A stretch of 64,000 nucleotides of DNA from Planococcus sp. CP5-4_YE (GTDB lineage Bacteria; Bacillota; Bacilli; Bacillales_A; Planococcaceae). The notes under the pieces are model-generated. The model had not been told where the DNA came from. It worked only from the letters and a program-made list of their open reading frames with translations, and ran no database searches. This document shows, piece after piece, positions 27,184-34,984 of this stretch (the stretch's first letter is position 1; every line of letters begins with the position of its first letter). The DNA is taken from assembly GCF_019042655.1 (NCBI RefSeq), contig NZ_JAHPZO010000004.1, positions 179,206 through 243,205 of the forward strand. Reading direction: 5' to 3'. The position numbers were made by a program, and so were the translations under genes.

Positions 27184-27651
27184 ATGGCAGCAATTACGCA
27201 TGTGGGGCTGGCGGTCCCCGATTTAGACAAGGCAATTAAATGGTACCGAAAAGTATTCGATTTTCACATTTTGGCGGGACCGTTTGAATTTGATGCAGAA
27301 ACAGAAGGCCCGGAGTCAATGACAAACGATCTACAGGGGCCAGAGATCCGCAAGATGCGCAATGTTCATCTTATGTCTTCGGACGGCTTCGGCATCGAGC
27401 TATTCGAATTCCAGGACCCTTCTTTTTCTGAAGAGCCGCCGCGGCATGCAGGATTTTTCCATATTGCCTTGGTGGTCGATGATATCGTCGAAACGATTGA
27501 ACGCATCGTCCAAAATGGCGGGCGCCAGCGCAGCAAAATGTGGAACATCAACAAAGGCAAGCCGCATTATTTGGTCTATACCGAAGACCCATTCGGCAAC
27601 ATCATTGAACTGTATTCCCGCAATACTTCCGAAATGTACGGAAATCGTTGA
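27184..27651 (+). CDS. VOC (glyoxalase/bleomycin-resistance) family protein
   Basis: 155 residues from the ATG at 27184, which follows AAAAGGAGGAGAATCATC; the frame upstream to 27103 is not translated. Two beta-alpha-beta-beta-beta modules: THVGLAVPDLDKAIKWYRKVFDF (metal ligand His) and GFFHIALVVDDIVETIERIVQNGG, ending with EDPFGNIIELYSR (metal ligand Glu). Substrate unknown; the family covers lactoylglutathione lyases, dioxygenases and resistance proteins. Confidence 0.88.
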   Translation: MAAITHVGLAVPDLDKAIKWYRKVFDFHILAGPFEFDAETEGPESMTNDLQGPEIRKMRNVHLMSSDGFGIELFEFQDPSFSEEPPRHAGFFHIALVVDDIVETIERIVQNGGRQRSKMWNINKGKPHYLVYTEDPFGNIIELYSRNTSEMYGNR

Positions 27652-27657
27652 ACAAAA

Positions 27658-27696
27658 GAAACCGGATAGCCACATAGGCTATCCGGTTTTGTTTTA
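27658..27696. terminator. bidirectional terminator
   Basis: AAACCGGATAGCC and GGCTATCCGGTTT arms with ACATA loop and TTTTGTTTT tail, between the converging VOC and CoA-transferase genes. Confidence 0.9.
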
Positions 27697-29208
27697 GACT
27701 AATTGTTCTTTTTTTGCGAGCATCGTGCCGTTTTTTGCGAATGATTCGTGCCATGAGAAAGCTTTCTCGAGCACGTGCGGCGTCTGGCCTCCGCGTGTCA
27801 GCGCTTCTTCGTAATACTCACGCATTTGCGGACGGTAATCCGGGTGTACGCAGTTTTCGATAATGACTTCCACGCGTTGACGGGGCGCCAGTCCACGAAG
27901 ATCGGCATAGCCTTGCTCGGTGACGACTACATCGACATCGTGCTCGGTATGATCGATATGCGTAGCGAACGGTACTACGCTTGAAATCTTGCCGTCTTTC
28001 GCGGTGGATTTCGTGACAAAGATGGCGAGGCGCGCGTTGCGGGCGAAATCGCCTGAACCACCGATGCCGTTCATCATTTTCGTGCCGGAAACATGTGTAG
28101 AGTTGACGTTTCCATACACATCAAATTCCAATGCCGTGTTGATCGCAATCAGGCCGAGTCGACGAACGACTTCTGGATGATTCGAAATTTCCTGCGGGCG
28201 CATAATGATTTTGTCGCGATACTGGTCAAATTCACTGAAAACCTGCTCCATCTTCGGTTCCGATAAAGTAATCGAGCAGCAAGAGGCAAAATCGACTTTT
28301 CCTGCATCCATCAACTCGAATACGGCATCTTGCAAGACTTCCGAATAGACTTCCAAGTGCTCGAACTCCGAATCAATCATACCGTGCAACACTGCGTTTG
28401 CCACAGAGCCGATCCCCGATTGAAGCGGAGCCAGTTTTTCCGTCAAGCGGCCGGACGCAATTTCGCTGCGGAAAAAGTTCAGCAGATGGTCAGCCATGAT
28501 TTTCGTGTCTTGATCCGGCGCCATAATAGTTGAAGGAGAATCTTCCTGATGGTTAAAGACGATACCGCGCACGCGATCCATATCCATCGGGATGCCTGTT
28601 GTGCCGATGCGCTGGTCGACAGAAGTTAACGGAATCGGGTCACGCTCGCCTTGTGTGCCAGTATCGTAAATATCGTGAATGTCCTCGAATAATTCAGGCT
28701 GCGCTGTATTTATTTCCACGATGATATTTTTGGCGTGTTTCACGAATATGGAAGAGTTGCCGACAGAGGTAGTCGGAATGATCATGCCGTCTTCTGTAAT
28801 GGATAAAGCCTCCACGATCGCGAAATCGATTGGTTCGATGGCCCCCGTACGGATCCATTCTGCGGTGTGAGACAAATGATGATCCAGAAAATACATGTCC
28901 CCTGCATTGATCGCTTTACGCATGGCAGGGTCTGCTTGGAAAGGCAAACGCTTATTGACGATTCCCGCTTCTGCGAATAGCCGGTCAACATCAGAGCCCA
29001 GAGAAGCTCCGGTAAAGACGTTAACTCTAAAGTTTTCAGTTTTCGCACGTTCCACCAGCGCGTACGAGACCGCTTTTACATCGCCTGCTCTTGTAAATCC
29101 GCTAAGTCCGAGTGTCATGCCGTCTTGAATCCACCCAGCCGCTTCTTGCGCTGTGACTACACGATTCTGTAATTCTGCCGCTTTGATCCGCTCGAGGTTC
29201 TTTTCCAT
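27694..29208 (-). CDS. acetyl-CoA hydrolase / succinyl-CoA:acetate CoA-transferase family, copy A
   Basis: 504 residues from the ATG at 29208 (MEKNLERIK). Cat1/AarC-type landmarks: GMTLGLSGFTRAGD near the N-terminus, PLQSGIGSVANAVLHG (oxyanion/GxGN-like loop), VYSEVLQDAVFELMDAGK with the expected active-site Glu, and TKMMNGIGGSGDFARNA. The enzyme moves CoA between acetate and succinate or hydrolyses acetyl-CoA, linking acetate metabolism to the TCA cycle. A close paralogue lies at 30199-31704 with a LytTR regulator between. A cre-like box (29257-29270) is just upstream. Confidence 0.92.
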   Translation of the reverse strand: MEKNLERIKAAELQNRVVTAQEAAGWIQDGMTLGLSGFTRAGDVKAVSYALVERAKTENFRVNVFTGASLGSDVDRLFAEAGIVNKRLPFQADPAMRKAINAGDMYFLDHHLSHTAEWIRTGAIEPIDFAIVEALSITEDGMIIPTTSVGNSSIFVKHAKNIIVEINTAQPELFEDIHDIYDTGTQGERDPIPLTSVDQRIGTTGIPMDMDRVRGIVFNHQEDSPSTIMAPDQDTKIMADHLLNFFRSEIASGRLTEKLAPLQSGIGSVANAVLHGMIDSEFEHLEVYSEVLQDAVFELMDAGKVDFASCCSITLSEPKMEQVFSEFDQYRDKIIMRPQEISNHPEVVRRLGLIAINTALEFDVYGNVNSTHVSGTKMMNGIGGSGDFARNARLAIFVTKSTAKDGKISSVVPFATHIDHTEHDVDVVVTEQGYADLRGLAPRQRVEVIIENCVHPDYRPQMREYYEEALTRGGQTPHVLEKAFSWHESFAKNGTMLAKKEQLV

Positions 29209-29256
29209 TCCATCCACACTCTCTTTCTGTATGTTTAATCTAATATATGCCATTTT

Positions 29257-29270
29257 TTGAAGCGTTTTCA
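29257..29270. promoter_or_regulatory. cre-like box before CoA-transferase copy A
   Basis: TTGAAGCGTTTTCA, one deviation from the cre consensus, about 50 bp before the start codon. Confidence 0.45.
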
Positions 29271-29453
29271 TAATATTGAACGGTATTGTGTTGCTTCCAC
29301 TAAAAAAACAGGATGCAGAACACCCAATTTACTTGTGTGACTAATATTAATGATAACGCGCAGCAGAGCGAAACAGGAAATATTGGTACAGAAAAGTAGA
29401 TACCCTGGGCCAAACAGAAAATCGGCTGTCCGAGGCAGCATTTTCATGCGTCC

Positions 29454-30098
29454 TCAGAAGCCGAGTAGTTTGCGGAAATAACTGGAATACGATTGGCTGA
29501 CTGGCAAGCGTTCTCCGTTATCCATCGCTAGCAAAAATGTCGAATGGGTATCGGGATAAATTTCTTCAATATGATGGACATTGACGATAAACGACCGGTG
29601 GCAACGAATAAATGAATCCCTCGGCAGCAAATATTCGAATTCCTGCAGGGAGTTTTTATTGGTTCCGGAGAAATCCGCGGCATGGACATGGGTTTTTCGA
29701 TCCTTCACTTCGAGATAGCGGACATCACTGAATGGAATCGGTTTCCAGCCATCCGGGCTTTTTACCGTCACGACCGATTTCCCTTCTGTATAGGCCGGGT
29801 AGATCGCCATGACACAGCCCGCGAGCACGCCGCCTTCTTCAAACGGCACCGCCATGCCATGATAAGGCACCCCGAACACTTCACGGTTGATGAATTCCGA
29901 TGCTTTTTGGCCGGTCGTCAGCGCTTTATGGGCGATGGTGCCTTCACGCACTTTATCCCCTGGCTTGATCTTCAAATCAATGCGTTTGCTCGGGCGATAA
30001 TAGGTATACTCTTCCATATCAGAGACCGCTATCGAGACTTCGTCGGAGAATAGCTCCCCCATCACATCCAATAGCGGGCCGGGTGTAATTTTTTCCAT
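29454..30098 (-). CDS. LytTR-family regulator with N-terminal PAS/cache-like sensor
   Basis: 214 residues. The N-terminal ~105 residues look like a small ligand-sensing domain (VMGELFSDEVSIAVSDMEEYTYYRPSKRIDLKIKPGD) related to those of chemoreceptors. The C-terminal ~100 residues are a LytTR DNA-binding domain (PIPFSDVRYLEVKDRKTHVHAADF, FIRCHRSFIVNVHHIEEIYPDTHSTFLLAMDNGERLPVSQSY). There is no receiver domain, so it is a one-component regulator. It sits between two CoA-transferase paralogues, its likely targets. ATG at 30098 follows a GGAGGC site. Confidence 0.85.
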   Translation of the reverse strand: MEKITPGPLLDVMGELFSDEVSIAVSDMEEYTYYRPSKRIDLKIKPGDKVREGTIAHKALTTGQKASEFINREVFGVPYHGMAVPFEEGGVLAGCVMAIYPAYTEGKSVVTVKSPDGWKPIPFSDVRYLEVKDRKTHVHAADFSGTNKNSLQEFEYLLPRDSFIRCHRSFIVNVHHIEEIYPDTHSTFLLAMDNGERLPVSQSYSSYFRKLLGF

Positions 30099-30198
30099 CG
30101 CGCGCGAGCCTCCAATAATATTTAAGTGGTATTAGTATACATGACTTTGCATGAACAGAAAAGTTGGCCTCACGGCTGTCGCATCAGTTCCTTGGAAA

Positions 30199-31704
30199 TT
30201 ATGGCGATTTCTTTAACATCGTACCGGTGCGCATGTATCTTGCATGCCATGACAATGCTTCATCCAGGATATGCGGCGTATGCCCCCCTTGAGCGATTGC
30301 CTCGTTAAAGTAATCCTGCAGCTGCGAACGGTAATCCGGATGGACGCAATTCGCGATGATCCGCTCCGCCCGTTCACGGGGCGCCAAATTGCGGATATCG
30401 GCAAAGCCGTGCTCTGTGACCAACACGTCTACATCATGTTCTGTGTGGTCGATATGGGAAGCGAACGGCACAACACAAGAAATCCTTCCATTCTTGGTGG
30501 TGGATTTGGTGACGAAAATGGCGAGCTGCGCATTGCGCCCAAAATCACCCGATCCGCCGATGCCGTTCATCATTTTCGTTCCGGCAATATGAGTTGAATT
30601 GACATTGCCGTATAAATCGAATTCCAACGCGGTATTGATGGAAATAAGCCCGAGGCGCCGAATGATTTCTGGGTGATTGGAAATTTCCTGCGGCCGCAGC
30701 ACCAATCGATCTCTGTAGCGGCCGAAGTTTTGATAGATCCTTTCCATATAAGGCTCGGATAAAGTAATCGCCGAAGCAGATGCAAAGACTGCCTTGCCGG
30801 AATCGAGCAAATCGAACACAGCATCTTGCAGCACTTCGGAATACAGTTCCAACCCGTCAAATTCCGAATTGATCAAGCCATGCAGCACCGCATTTGCAAC
30901 AGATCCGACACCCGATTGAAGCGGAGGGAGACTTTTGCTCAAGCGGCCGGCCTGCACTTCGCCACGCAGGAACCTAAGCAAGTGTCCCGCCATGATGTCC
31001 GTTTCCTCATCAGGCGGATCGATTGGCGAGGGCGAATCCGCTTGATTGGTCCAAACGATGCCTTTGACTTTCGATGGATCGACCCGGATGCCATTCGAGC
31101 CAATACGGTTCCTCGGCGAGACGAGCGGGATCGGCTGGCGCTTTCCAAGCGCTTCCGCCTCGTAGCAATCGTGGAGCCCTTCGAGTTCCAAGGGCTGTGC
31201 TGTATTGATCTCGATGATGACCTGTTTCGCATGACGGGTGAATACCATCGAGTTGCCAACGGAAGTGGTGGGGATTATCAAGCCTTCCTGCGTGATGCCA
31301 AGCGCTTCAATAATCGCAAAATCTAAAGGCCCCGTAACTCCCCCTCTGACCCATTCCGCTGTTTGGGATAAATGGTGATCTACAAATTGCACCTCGCCCG
31401 AATTGATCGCAGAACGCATGACCGGATCGGACTGATACGGCGCGCGTTTTCGGACGATGCCAGCCTGTGCGAAGCGCCCGTCGATTCCGGAGCCGAGAGA
31501 AGCACCAGTGTAGACATCGATTTGAAAACGCTCTTGCTCCCTGCGCTTGGCTAAGGCATTGGGTACGGCCTTGGCGTCGCCTGCTCGCGTGAATCCGCTC
31601 AGCCCAATCGCCATGCCGTCTGTTACCCAGGAGGCTGCCTGTTCAGCACTAACGATTCGTTCATGCAAAGCCGTTAATTTGATTCGTTCGATTCGTTGTT
31701 CCAT
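30199..31704 (-). CDS. acetyl-CoA hydrolase / CoA-transferase family, copy B
   Basis: 501 residues from the ATG at 31704 (MEQRIERIKLTALHERIV), eight bases after AAGGGG; an ATG two codons earlier is almost inside the ribosome site. Same landmarks as copy A (GMAIGLSGFTRAGDAKAV, PLQSGVGSVANAVLHG, LYSEVLQDAVFDLLDSGK, TKMMNGIGGSGDFGRNAQ) and collinear with it over the whole length, so it is a tandem duplicate. It has its own sigmaA promoter and, unlike copy A, no cre-like box that I can see. Confidence 0.92.
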   Translation of the reverse strand: MEQRIERIKLTALHERIVSAEQAASWVTDGMAIGLSGFTRAGDAKAVPNALAKRREQERFQIDVYTGASLGSGIDGRFAQAGIVRKRAPYQSDPVMRSAINSGEVQFVDHHLSQTAEWVRGGVTGPLDFAIIEALGITQEGLIIPTTSVGNSMVFTRHAKQVIIEINTAQPLELEGLHDCYEAEALGKRQPIPLVSPRNRIGSNGIRVDPSKVKGIVWTNQADSPSPIDPPDEETDIMAGHLLRFLRGEVQAGRLSKSLPPLQSGVGSVANAVLHGLINSEFDGLELYSEVLQDAVFDLLDSGKAVFASASAITLSEPYMERIYQNFGRYRDRLVLRPQEISNHPEIIRRLGLISINTALEFDLYGNVNSTHIAGTKMMNGIGGSGDFGRNAQLAIFVTKSTTKNGRISCVVPFASHIDHTEHDVDVLVTEHGFADIRNLAPRERAERIIANCVHPDYRSQLQDYFNEAIAQGGHTPHILDEALSWHARYMRTGTMLKKSP

Positions 31705-31740
31705 CGTCATCCCCTTCCCCTTGTCCATCTTGGATATTAT

Positions 31741-31768
31741 CTTATACCCTTGTAGACACACCCCTCAA
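31741..31768 (-). promoter_or_regulatory. sigmaA promoter of CoA-transferase copy B
   Basis: Minus strand TTGAGG, 16-bp spacer, TATAAG, about 37 bp before the start codon. Confidence 0.6.
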
Positions 31769-31842
31769 CCCGTTTCGTTTTTCAGCATCCGATATGCTTT
31801 CAGACTGACAGAAAAGAATATTTTTTACCGATTGCAAAGTGA

Positions 31843-31871
31843 TTGACAAGCTTCAGAAGTATCCATAGTAT
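31843..31871 (+). promoter_or_regulatory. sigmaA promoter of the MFS exporter
   Basis: Perfect TTGACA, 17-bp spacer, TAGTAT, about 55 bp before the ATG. Confidence 0.7.
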
Positions 31872-31927
31872 GAGGAAGTCAATACAACTGTCATGTATAC
31901 GTATATATAAGAAAGAAGGCTCTCCCA

Positions 31928-33133
31928 ATGTCCAAAGACCAACGCAAAAAGATCTTGATTTTGATGATCAATATGTTCATTGCCATCGCCAGTTTCGGCA
32001 TCATCATCCCGATCCTGCCGTCTTATCTCGTGTCCATCGACCAAGGCGGCATGGCAGCCGGCTTGATGATCGCCATCTTCGCTGCTGCCCAGTTCCTGTT
32101 CTCGCCGATCGCTGGTAAATGGGCAGACCAATACGGACGCCGCATCATGATCATCTGGGGTCTTGCGGGACTGACCTTATCAATGTTTATCTTCTACGCT
32201 TCCGACTTTATTTGGGTGCTGTATTTCTCCCGCGTCATCGGGGGAATCGGCGCTGCCATGCTTGTGCCGGCCATTTTCGCTTACATCGCTGACATCACTA
32301 CTTTCGACCAACGCGCTAAAGGCACAAGCCTTGTCTCTGCGGCCATGTCACTCGGCATCGTTATCGGGCCCGGGATCGGTGGATTTCTCGCCGATTACAG
32401 CATAAAGCTGCCATTTCTCGTATCAGCGCTCGTATCCCTTGCAGCGGTGCTGTTTTCGGTTTTCGTCTTGAAAGACAGCGACGCCGAAAAAGCGGATCCG
32501 GACCTCGCCTTGACAATGACCCAATCCGAATCGATGTTCAAAAAGATCGGCCGCTCGACGTCGGTTCCTTACTTTTTGCCGTTGGTCATCACGCTGGTCA
32601 TGAGTTTCGGCTTGCTTGCCTACGAATCCGTCCTCGGGCTTTATCTCGACAATCAATTTAATTCCACTGCGAAAGACATCGCCTTCATGATTACCGCCAC
32701 CGGTACGGTCAGTGTCATCGTTCAATTGTTCGTCGTTGACCGCATCGTCTCGCGCTTCGGTGAGATCGGCGTATTGATTACGTTCCTCGGCGTCGCAGCG
32801 GGCGGCTTTCTCGCATCGCTATTTGCGAGCAGTTACGTCATGTTTTTCGGGGTGTCACTGATCATTTTCCTGGCAACTTCGATTTTGCGTCCGGTCTTGA
32901 ATACATTGATTTCAAAACTTGCAGAAGGCGAAGTCGGTTTTGCCATGGGCATGAACAATGCCTATATGAGCATCGGCAACGTCATGGGACCGCTCCTGGC
33001 CGGTATTCTATTCGACATCAATATCATTTTCCCGTTCATTCTCGGTCTATTATTACTGTTGGCTACACTTATCATCACAGCCGGCTGGCAGCGCTCAAGA
33101 TCTGCTAAGCAGGCACGCATAGTCGAACAATGA
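31928..33133 (+). CDS. MFS multidrug-type exporter (NorA/Bmr-like, DHA1)
   Basis: 401 residues, 12 predicted membrane segments. DHA1 landmarks: motif A GKWADQYGRRIMI after helix 2, motif C-type GIVIGPGIGGFLADYS in helix 5, and PILPSYLVSI at the end of helix 1. It probably exports drugs or metabolites by proton antiport. ATG at 31928 after AGAAAGAAGG. Own promoter and terminator; the next gene is a MerR-type regulator with a separate promoter. Confidence 0.88.
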   Translation: MSKDQRKKILILMINMFIAIASFGIIIPILPSYLVSIDQGGMAAGLMIAIFAAAQFLFSPIAGKWADQYGRRIMIIWGLAGLTLSMFIFYASDFIWVLYFSRVIGGIGAAMLVPAIFAYIADITTFDQRAKGTSLVSAAMSLGIVIGPGIGGFLADYSIKLPFLVSALVSLAAVLFSVFVLKDSDAEKADPDLALTMTQSESMFKKIGRSTSVPYFLPLVITLVMSFGLLAYESVLGLYLDNQFNSTAKDIAFMITATGTVSVIVQLFVVDRIVSRFGEIGVLITFLGVAAGGFLASLFASSYVMFFGVSLIIFLATSILRPVLNTLISKLAEGEVGFAMGMNNAYMSIGNVMGPLLAGILFDINIIFPFILGLLLLLATLIITAGWQRSRSAKQARIVEQ

Positions 33134-33190
33134 TTCGAAGCTTCACCCAAACACTTACTACTGGATAAGTTTGTATCACTTTTATATTCG

Positions 33191-33231
33191 AAAAAAGACA
33201 GAGCAGCCGATAAGCTGCTCTGTCTTTTTTT
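33191..33231 (+). terminator. terminator of the MFS exporter gene
   Basis: AAAAAGACAGAGCAGC and GCTGCTCTGTCTTTTT arms with a CGATAA loop. Confidence 0.92.
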
Positions 33232-33335
33232 CCAAAGAAAGGGTTTACTGTAAGGCTTTACACCAGTAGAAGGTGGGTTTTGTCTAGAGATTTGTTTTTT
33301 CTTGCCTTTTTCTGCTAACTGGAAAAGCCAATAGC

Positions 33336-33364
33336 TTTACGCTGGCGATAGATGGTTGTATAAT
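33336..33364 (+). promoter_or_regulatory. sigmaA promoter of the MerR/B12 regulator
   Basis: TTTACG, 17-bp spacer, perfect TATAAT (33359-33364), 38 bp before the ATG. The -10 lies inside the 11-bp direct repeats. Confidence 0.7.
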
Positions 33365-33375
33365 ATTTGTATAAC
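33356..33375. promoter_or_regulatory. CarH/LitR-type operator: 11-bp spaced direct repeats over the -10
   Basis: TTGTATAA occurs at 33356 and again at 33367, exactly 11 bp apart. On the minus strand the units read GTTATACAA and ATTATACAA, fitting the CarH unit pattern nnTnnACAn. Suggests autoregulation. Confidence 0.55.
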
Positions 33376-33402
33376 AAAAAACTACGGAATGAAGGTCATG
33401 CT

Positions 33403-34299
33403 ATGTACAACATCAAAGCTGCAGCCAAAATACTCGACATGCCTAAAGTGACCATCCGCTCCTGGGAGACGCGCTATAATGCCATTACGCCTGCGCGTAC
33501 AGAATCGGGTCATCGCCTGTATTCCGATCAAAACTTAGAGGATTTGAAATGGCTGAAAATCCAAGTCCAGGAAAATGGCATGAAAATCAGTGAAGCTGTA
33601 AAACAATTGCACACTTCAAGGAAACAATTTTATCATCCGGAAGTTACCGATTCACATGAACCCATTGAGTATGCCAGGCAAATTGAAGAGCTGTACCAAG
33701 CCGCTGTAGAAATAGACATTGACCGTTTTAATTATTTGCTTGATTTGAAGTTCTCGCTATTTCACCACCAAACCGTCTTCTTCCATATCATTGCGCCGCT
33801 TATGGTGCGGATCGGTGCAGAATGGGAAAATGGCCAAATCAGCGTAGCCCATGAACATATGATCACCAATATCATCCAGCAGCGCTTCAACCAGTTTTTC
33901 CGGGTCTTCCCGGTAGCGCCCCATCTCCCGAAAGTTCTGGCGCTTAGCCCCAGTGGCGAACACCACCAGCTAGGATTGTTATTGTTCTCGTTGTTCTTGC
34001 GTGAAAACGGCTTCCAAGTCGTCTACACGGGACCGGATACGCCGCTTGATGGACTTGCTGAAATGGTGGCCAAGCAGGATTTTCAGTTGATTTGCATGTC
34101 AGTGATGACGCCAAAAAGCCGGCCAGTTGCGGAACAATACATCAAAGAACTTTCTGATGCTACGCCCGGCCTTCACTTTTTACTGGGCGGCCAAGGCATC
34201 GATTGCGATGATGAAAAAATCAACCGTTATTGCATCGGTACTTCACTTGAATCCTGGCAGCAATGGCTCGACGAATTTAAAACCGCCCGCTCATCTTAA
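33403..34299 (+). CDS. MerR-family regulator with cobalamin-binding domain (CarH/LitR-like)
   Basis: 298 residues from the ATG at 33403 (GAAGGTC upstream). MerR winged helix at 1-70 (YNIKAAAKILDMPKVTIRSWETRY). A four-helix B12-capping bundle follows with Trp141 and Glu151-His152 in the W-x9-E-H pattern of CarH (WENGQISVAHEH). The C-terminal Rossmann B12-binding domain has E186-x-H188-x-x-G191, the E/DxHxxG motif whose His is the lower cobalt ligand. CarH/LitR proteins bind adenosylcobalamin, repress in the dark and release DNA on illumination. Neighbouring carotenoid genes are absent. Confidence 0.9.
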   Translation: MYNIKAAAKILDMPKVTIRSWETRYNAITPARTESGHRLYSDQNLEDLKWLKIQVQENGMKISEAVKQLHTSRKQFYHPEVTDSHEPIEYARQIEELYQAAVEIDIDRFNYLLDLKFSLFHHQTVFFHIIAPLMVRIGAEWENGQISVAHEHMITNIIQQRFNQFFRVFPVAPHLPKVLALSPSGEHHQLGLLLFSLFLRENGFQVVYTGPDTPLDGLAEMVAKQDFQLICMSVMTPKSRPVAEQYIKELSDATPGLHFLLGGQGIDCDDEKINRYCIGTSLESWQQWLDEFKTARSS

Positions 34300-34307
34300 A
34301 CAAACAC

Positions 34308-34350
34308 AAAAGCCATATGCGAAGGATTCCTTCGCACATGGCTTTTTTTT
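34308..34350. terminator. bidirectional terminator
   Basis: AAAAGCCATATGCGAAGG and CCTTCGCACATGGCTTTT arms, eight T, between converging genes. Confidence 0.9.
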
Positions 34351-34534
34351 ACTGGTTGTCGAGTTCCTGGTACTGTTTCATGAACGGCCCGCTGTCCGCC
34401 ACTTCAGAATGGTAGAGCGCCTTCAATGCAAAGCTTTTCTCAAGCTCCATTTCCTTCATCAATACCTTCAGCCGTTTTTTCAGTTCCGGCTCCTGGTTGA
34501 CCAATTTCTCCATATTCGATTTAAAATAGCGCAT
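34349..34534 (-). CDS. small hypothetical protein
   Basis: 61 residues from the ATG at 34534, supported by AAAAGGAG ten bases upstream; the longer open frame to 34717 runs through a terminator and a repeat and is not real. MRYFKSNMEKLVNQEPELKK, charged and helical, no cysteine, no signal. I do not recognise it. Its stop codon overlaps the shared terminator. Confidence 0.65.
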   Translation of the reverse strand: MRYFKSNMEKLVNQEPELKKRLKVLMKEMELEKSFALKALYHSEVADSGPFMKQYQELDNQ

Positions 34535-34576
34535 CGTGATCCGCTCCTTTTCTTTTATTATAACACGGCAAAGCAA

Positions 34577-34612
34577 AGAAAAAGCGCATCCATCAAACGG
34601 ATGCGCTTTTTC
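34577..34612. terminator. strong hairpin terminator
   Basis: AAAAAGCGCATCC and GGATGCGCTTTTT perfect arms with ATCAAAC loop. Probably the original terminator of the NCS2 permease gene, now separated from it by the GC-rich repeat at 34650-34838. Confidence 0.8.
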
Positions 34613-34649
34613 ACATGTCTGGATTCTTGAATCGTGTTTTCCGAAGCTT

Positions 34650-34838
34650 AAACCGACCGCTTTCCGTGGGCTCGCGCCCAAGCCTCCTCGGTTTTCGCTA
34701 CTTTCGCTTTCGCTCAAGCATCACAAATGAATGAACTCGGCGTTGCCTCGCTCATTCATCCCCTGCGGGGTCTCGGTCGTCTCGCTGATCCACAGGAAAG
34801 ATAAGATCGAACTCCGTGAGACCTTATCTTTGCGAACG
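34650..34838. repeat. GC-rich palindromic intergenic repeat
   Basis: Nested inverted repeats: CTTTCCGTGG near 34660 against CCACAGGAAAG near 34791; ATGAATGA against TCATTCAT around 34728-34759; AAGATAAG against CTTATCTT at 34798-34831. The blocks GGGCTCGCGCCCAAGCCTCC and CCTGCGGGGTCTCGG are of the type seen as dispersed palindromic repeats in Bacillales genomes. No reading frame. Confidence 0.6.
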
Positions 34839-34984
34839 TAATGCACAGCATTATTGAGCAGAAGGGTTTGCGGGCGGACGCTTCTACAAACACTTAGAAA
34901 GTTTGCAGACTATTTGTTGTGTAACATTAGTTGCTTTCTAATTTTAGCGACTTATTCTCAGTGTTTAAAAAATATGCGCTTTTT
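34839..34984. other. rest of the gap after the NCS2 permease gene, no gene seen
   Basis: Plain intergenic sequence downstream of the permease stop; no terminator hairpin directly after the stop. Confidence 0.5.

Noticed and set aside
29272..29453. LytTR binding repeats between regulator and copy A
   Set aside because: No pair of direct repeats fitting the LytTR half-site pattern was found by eye.
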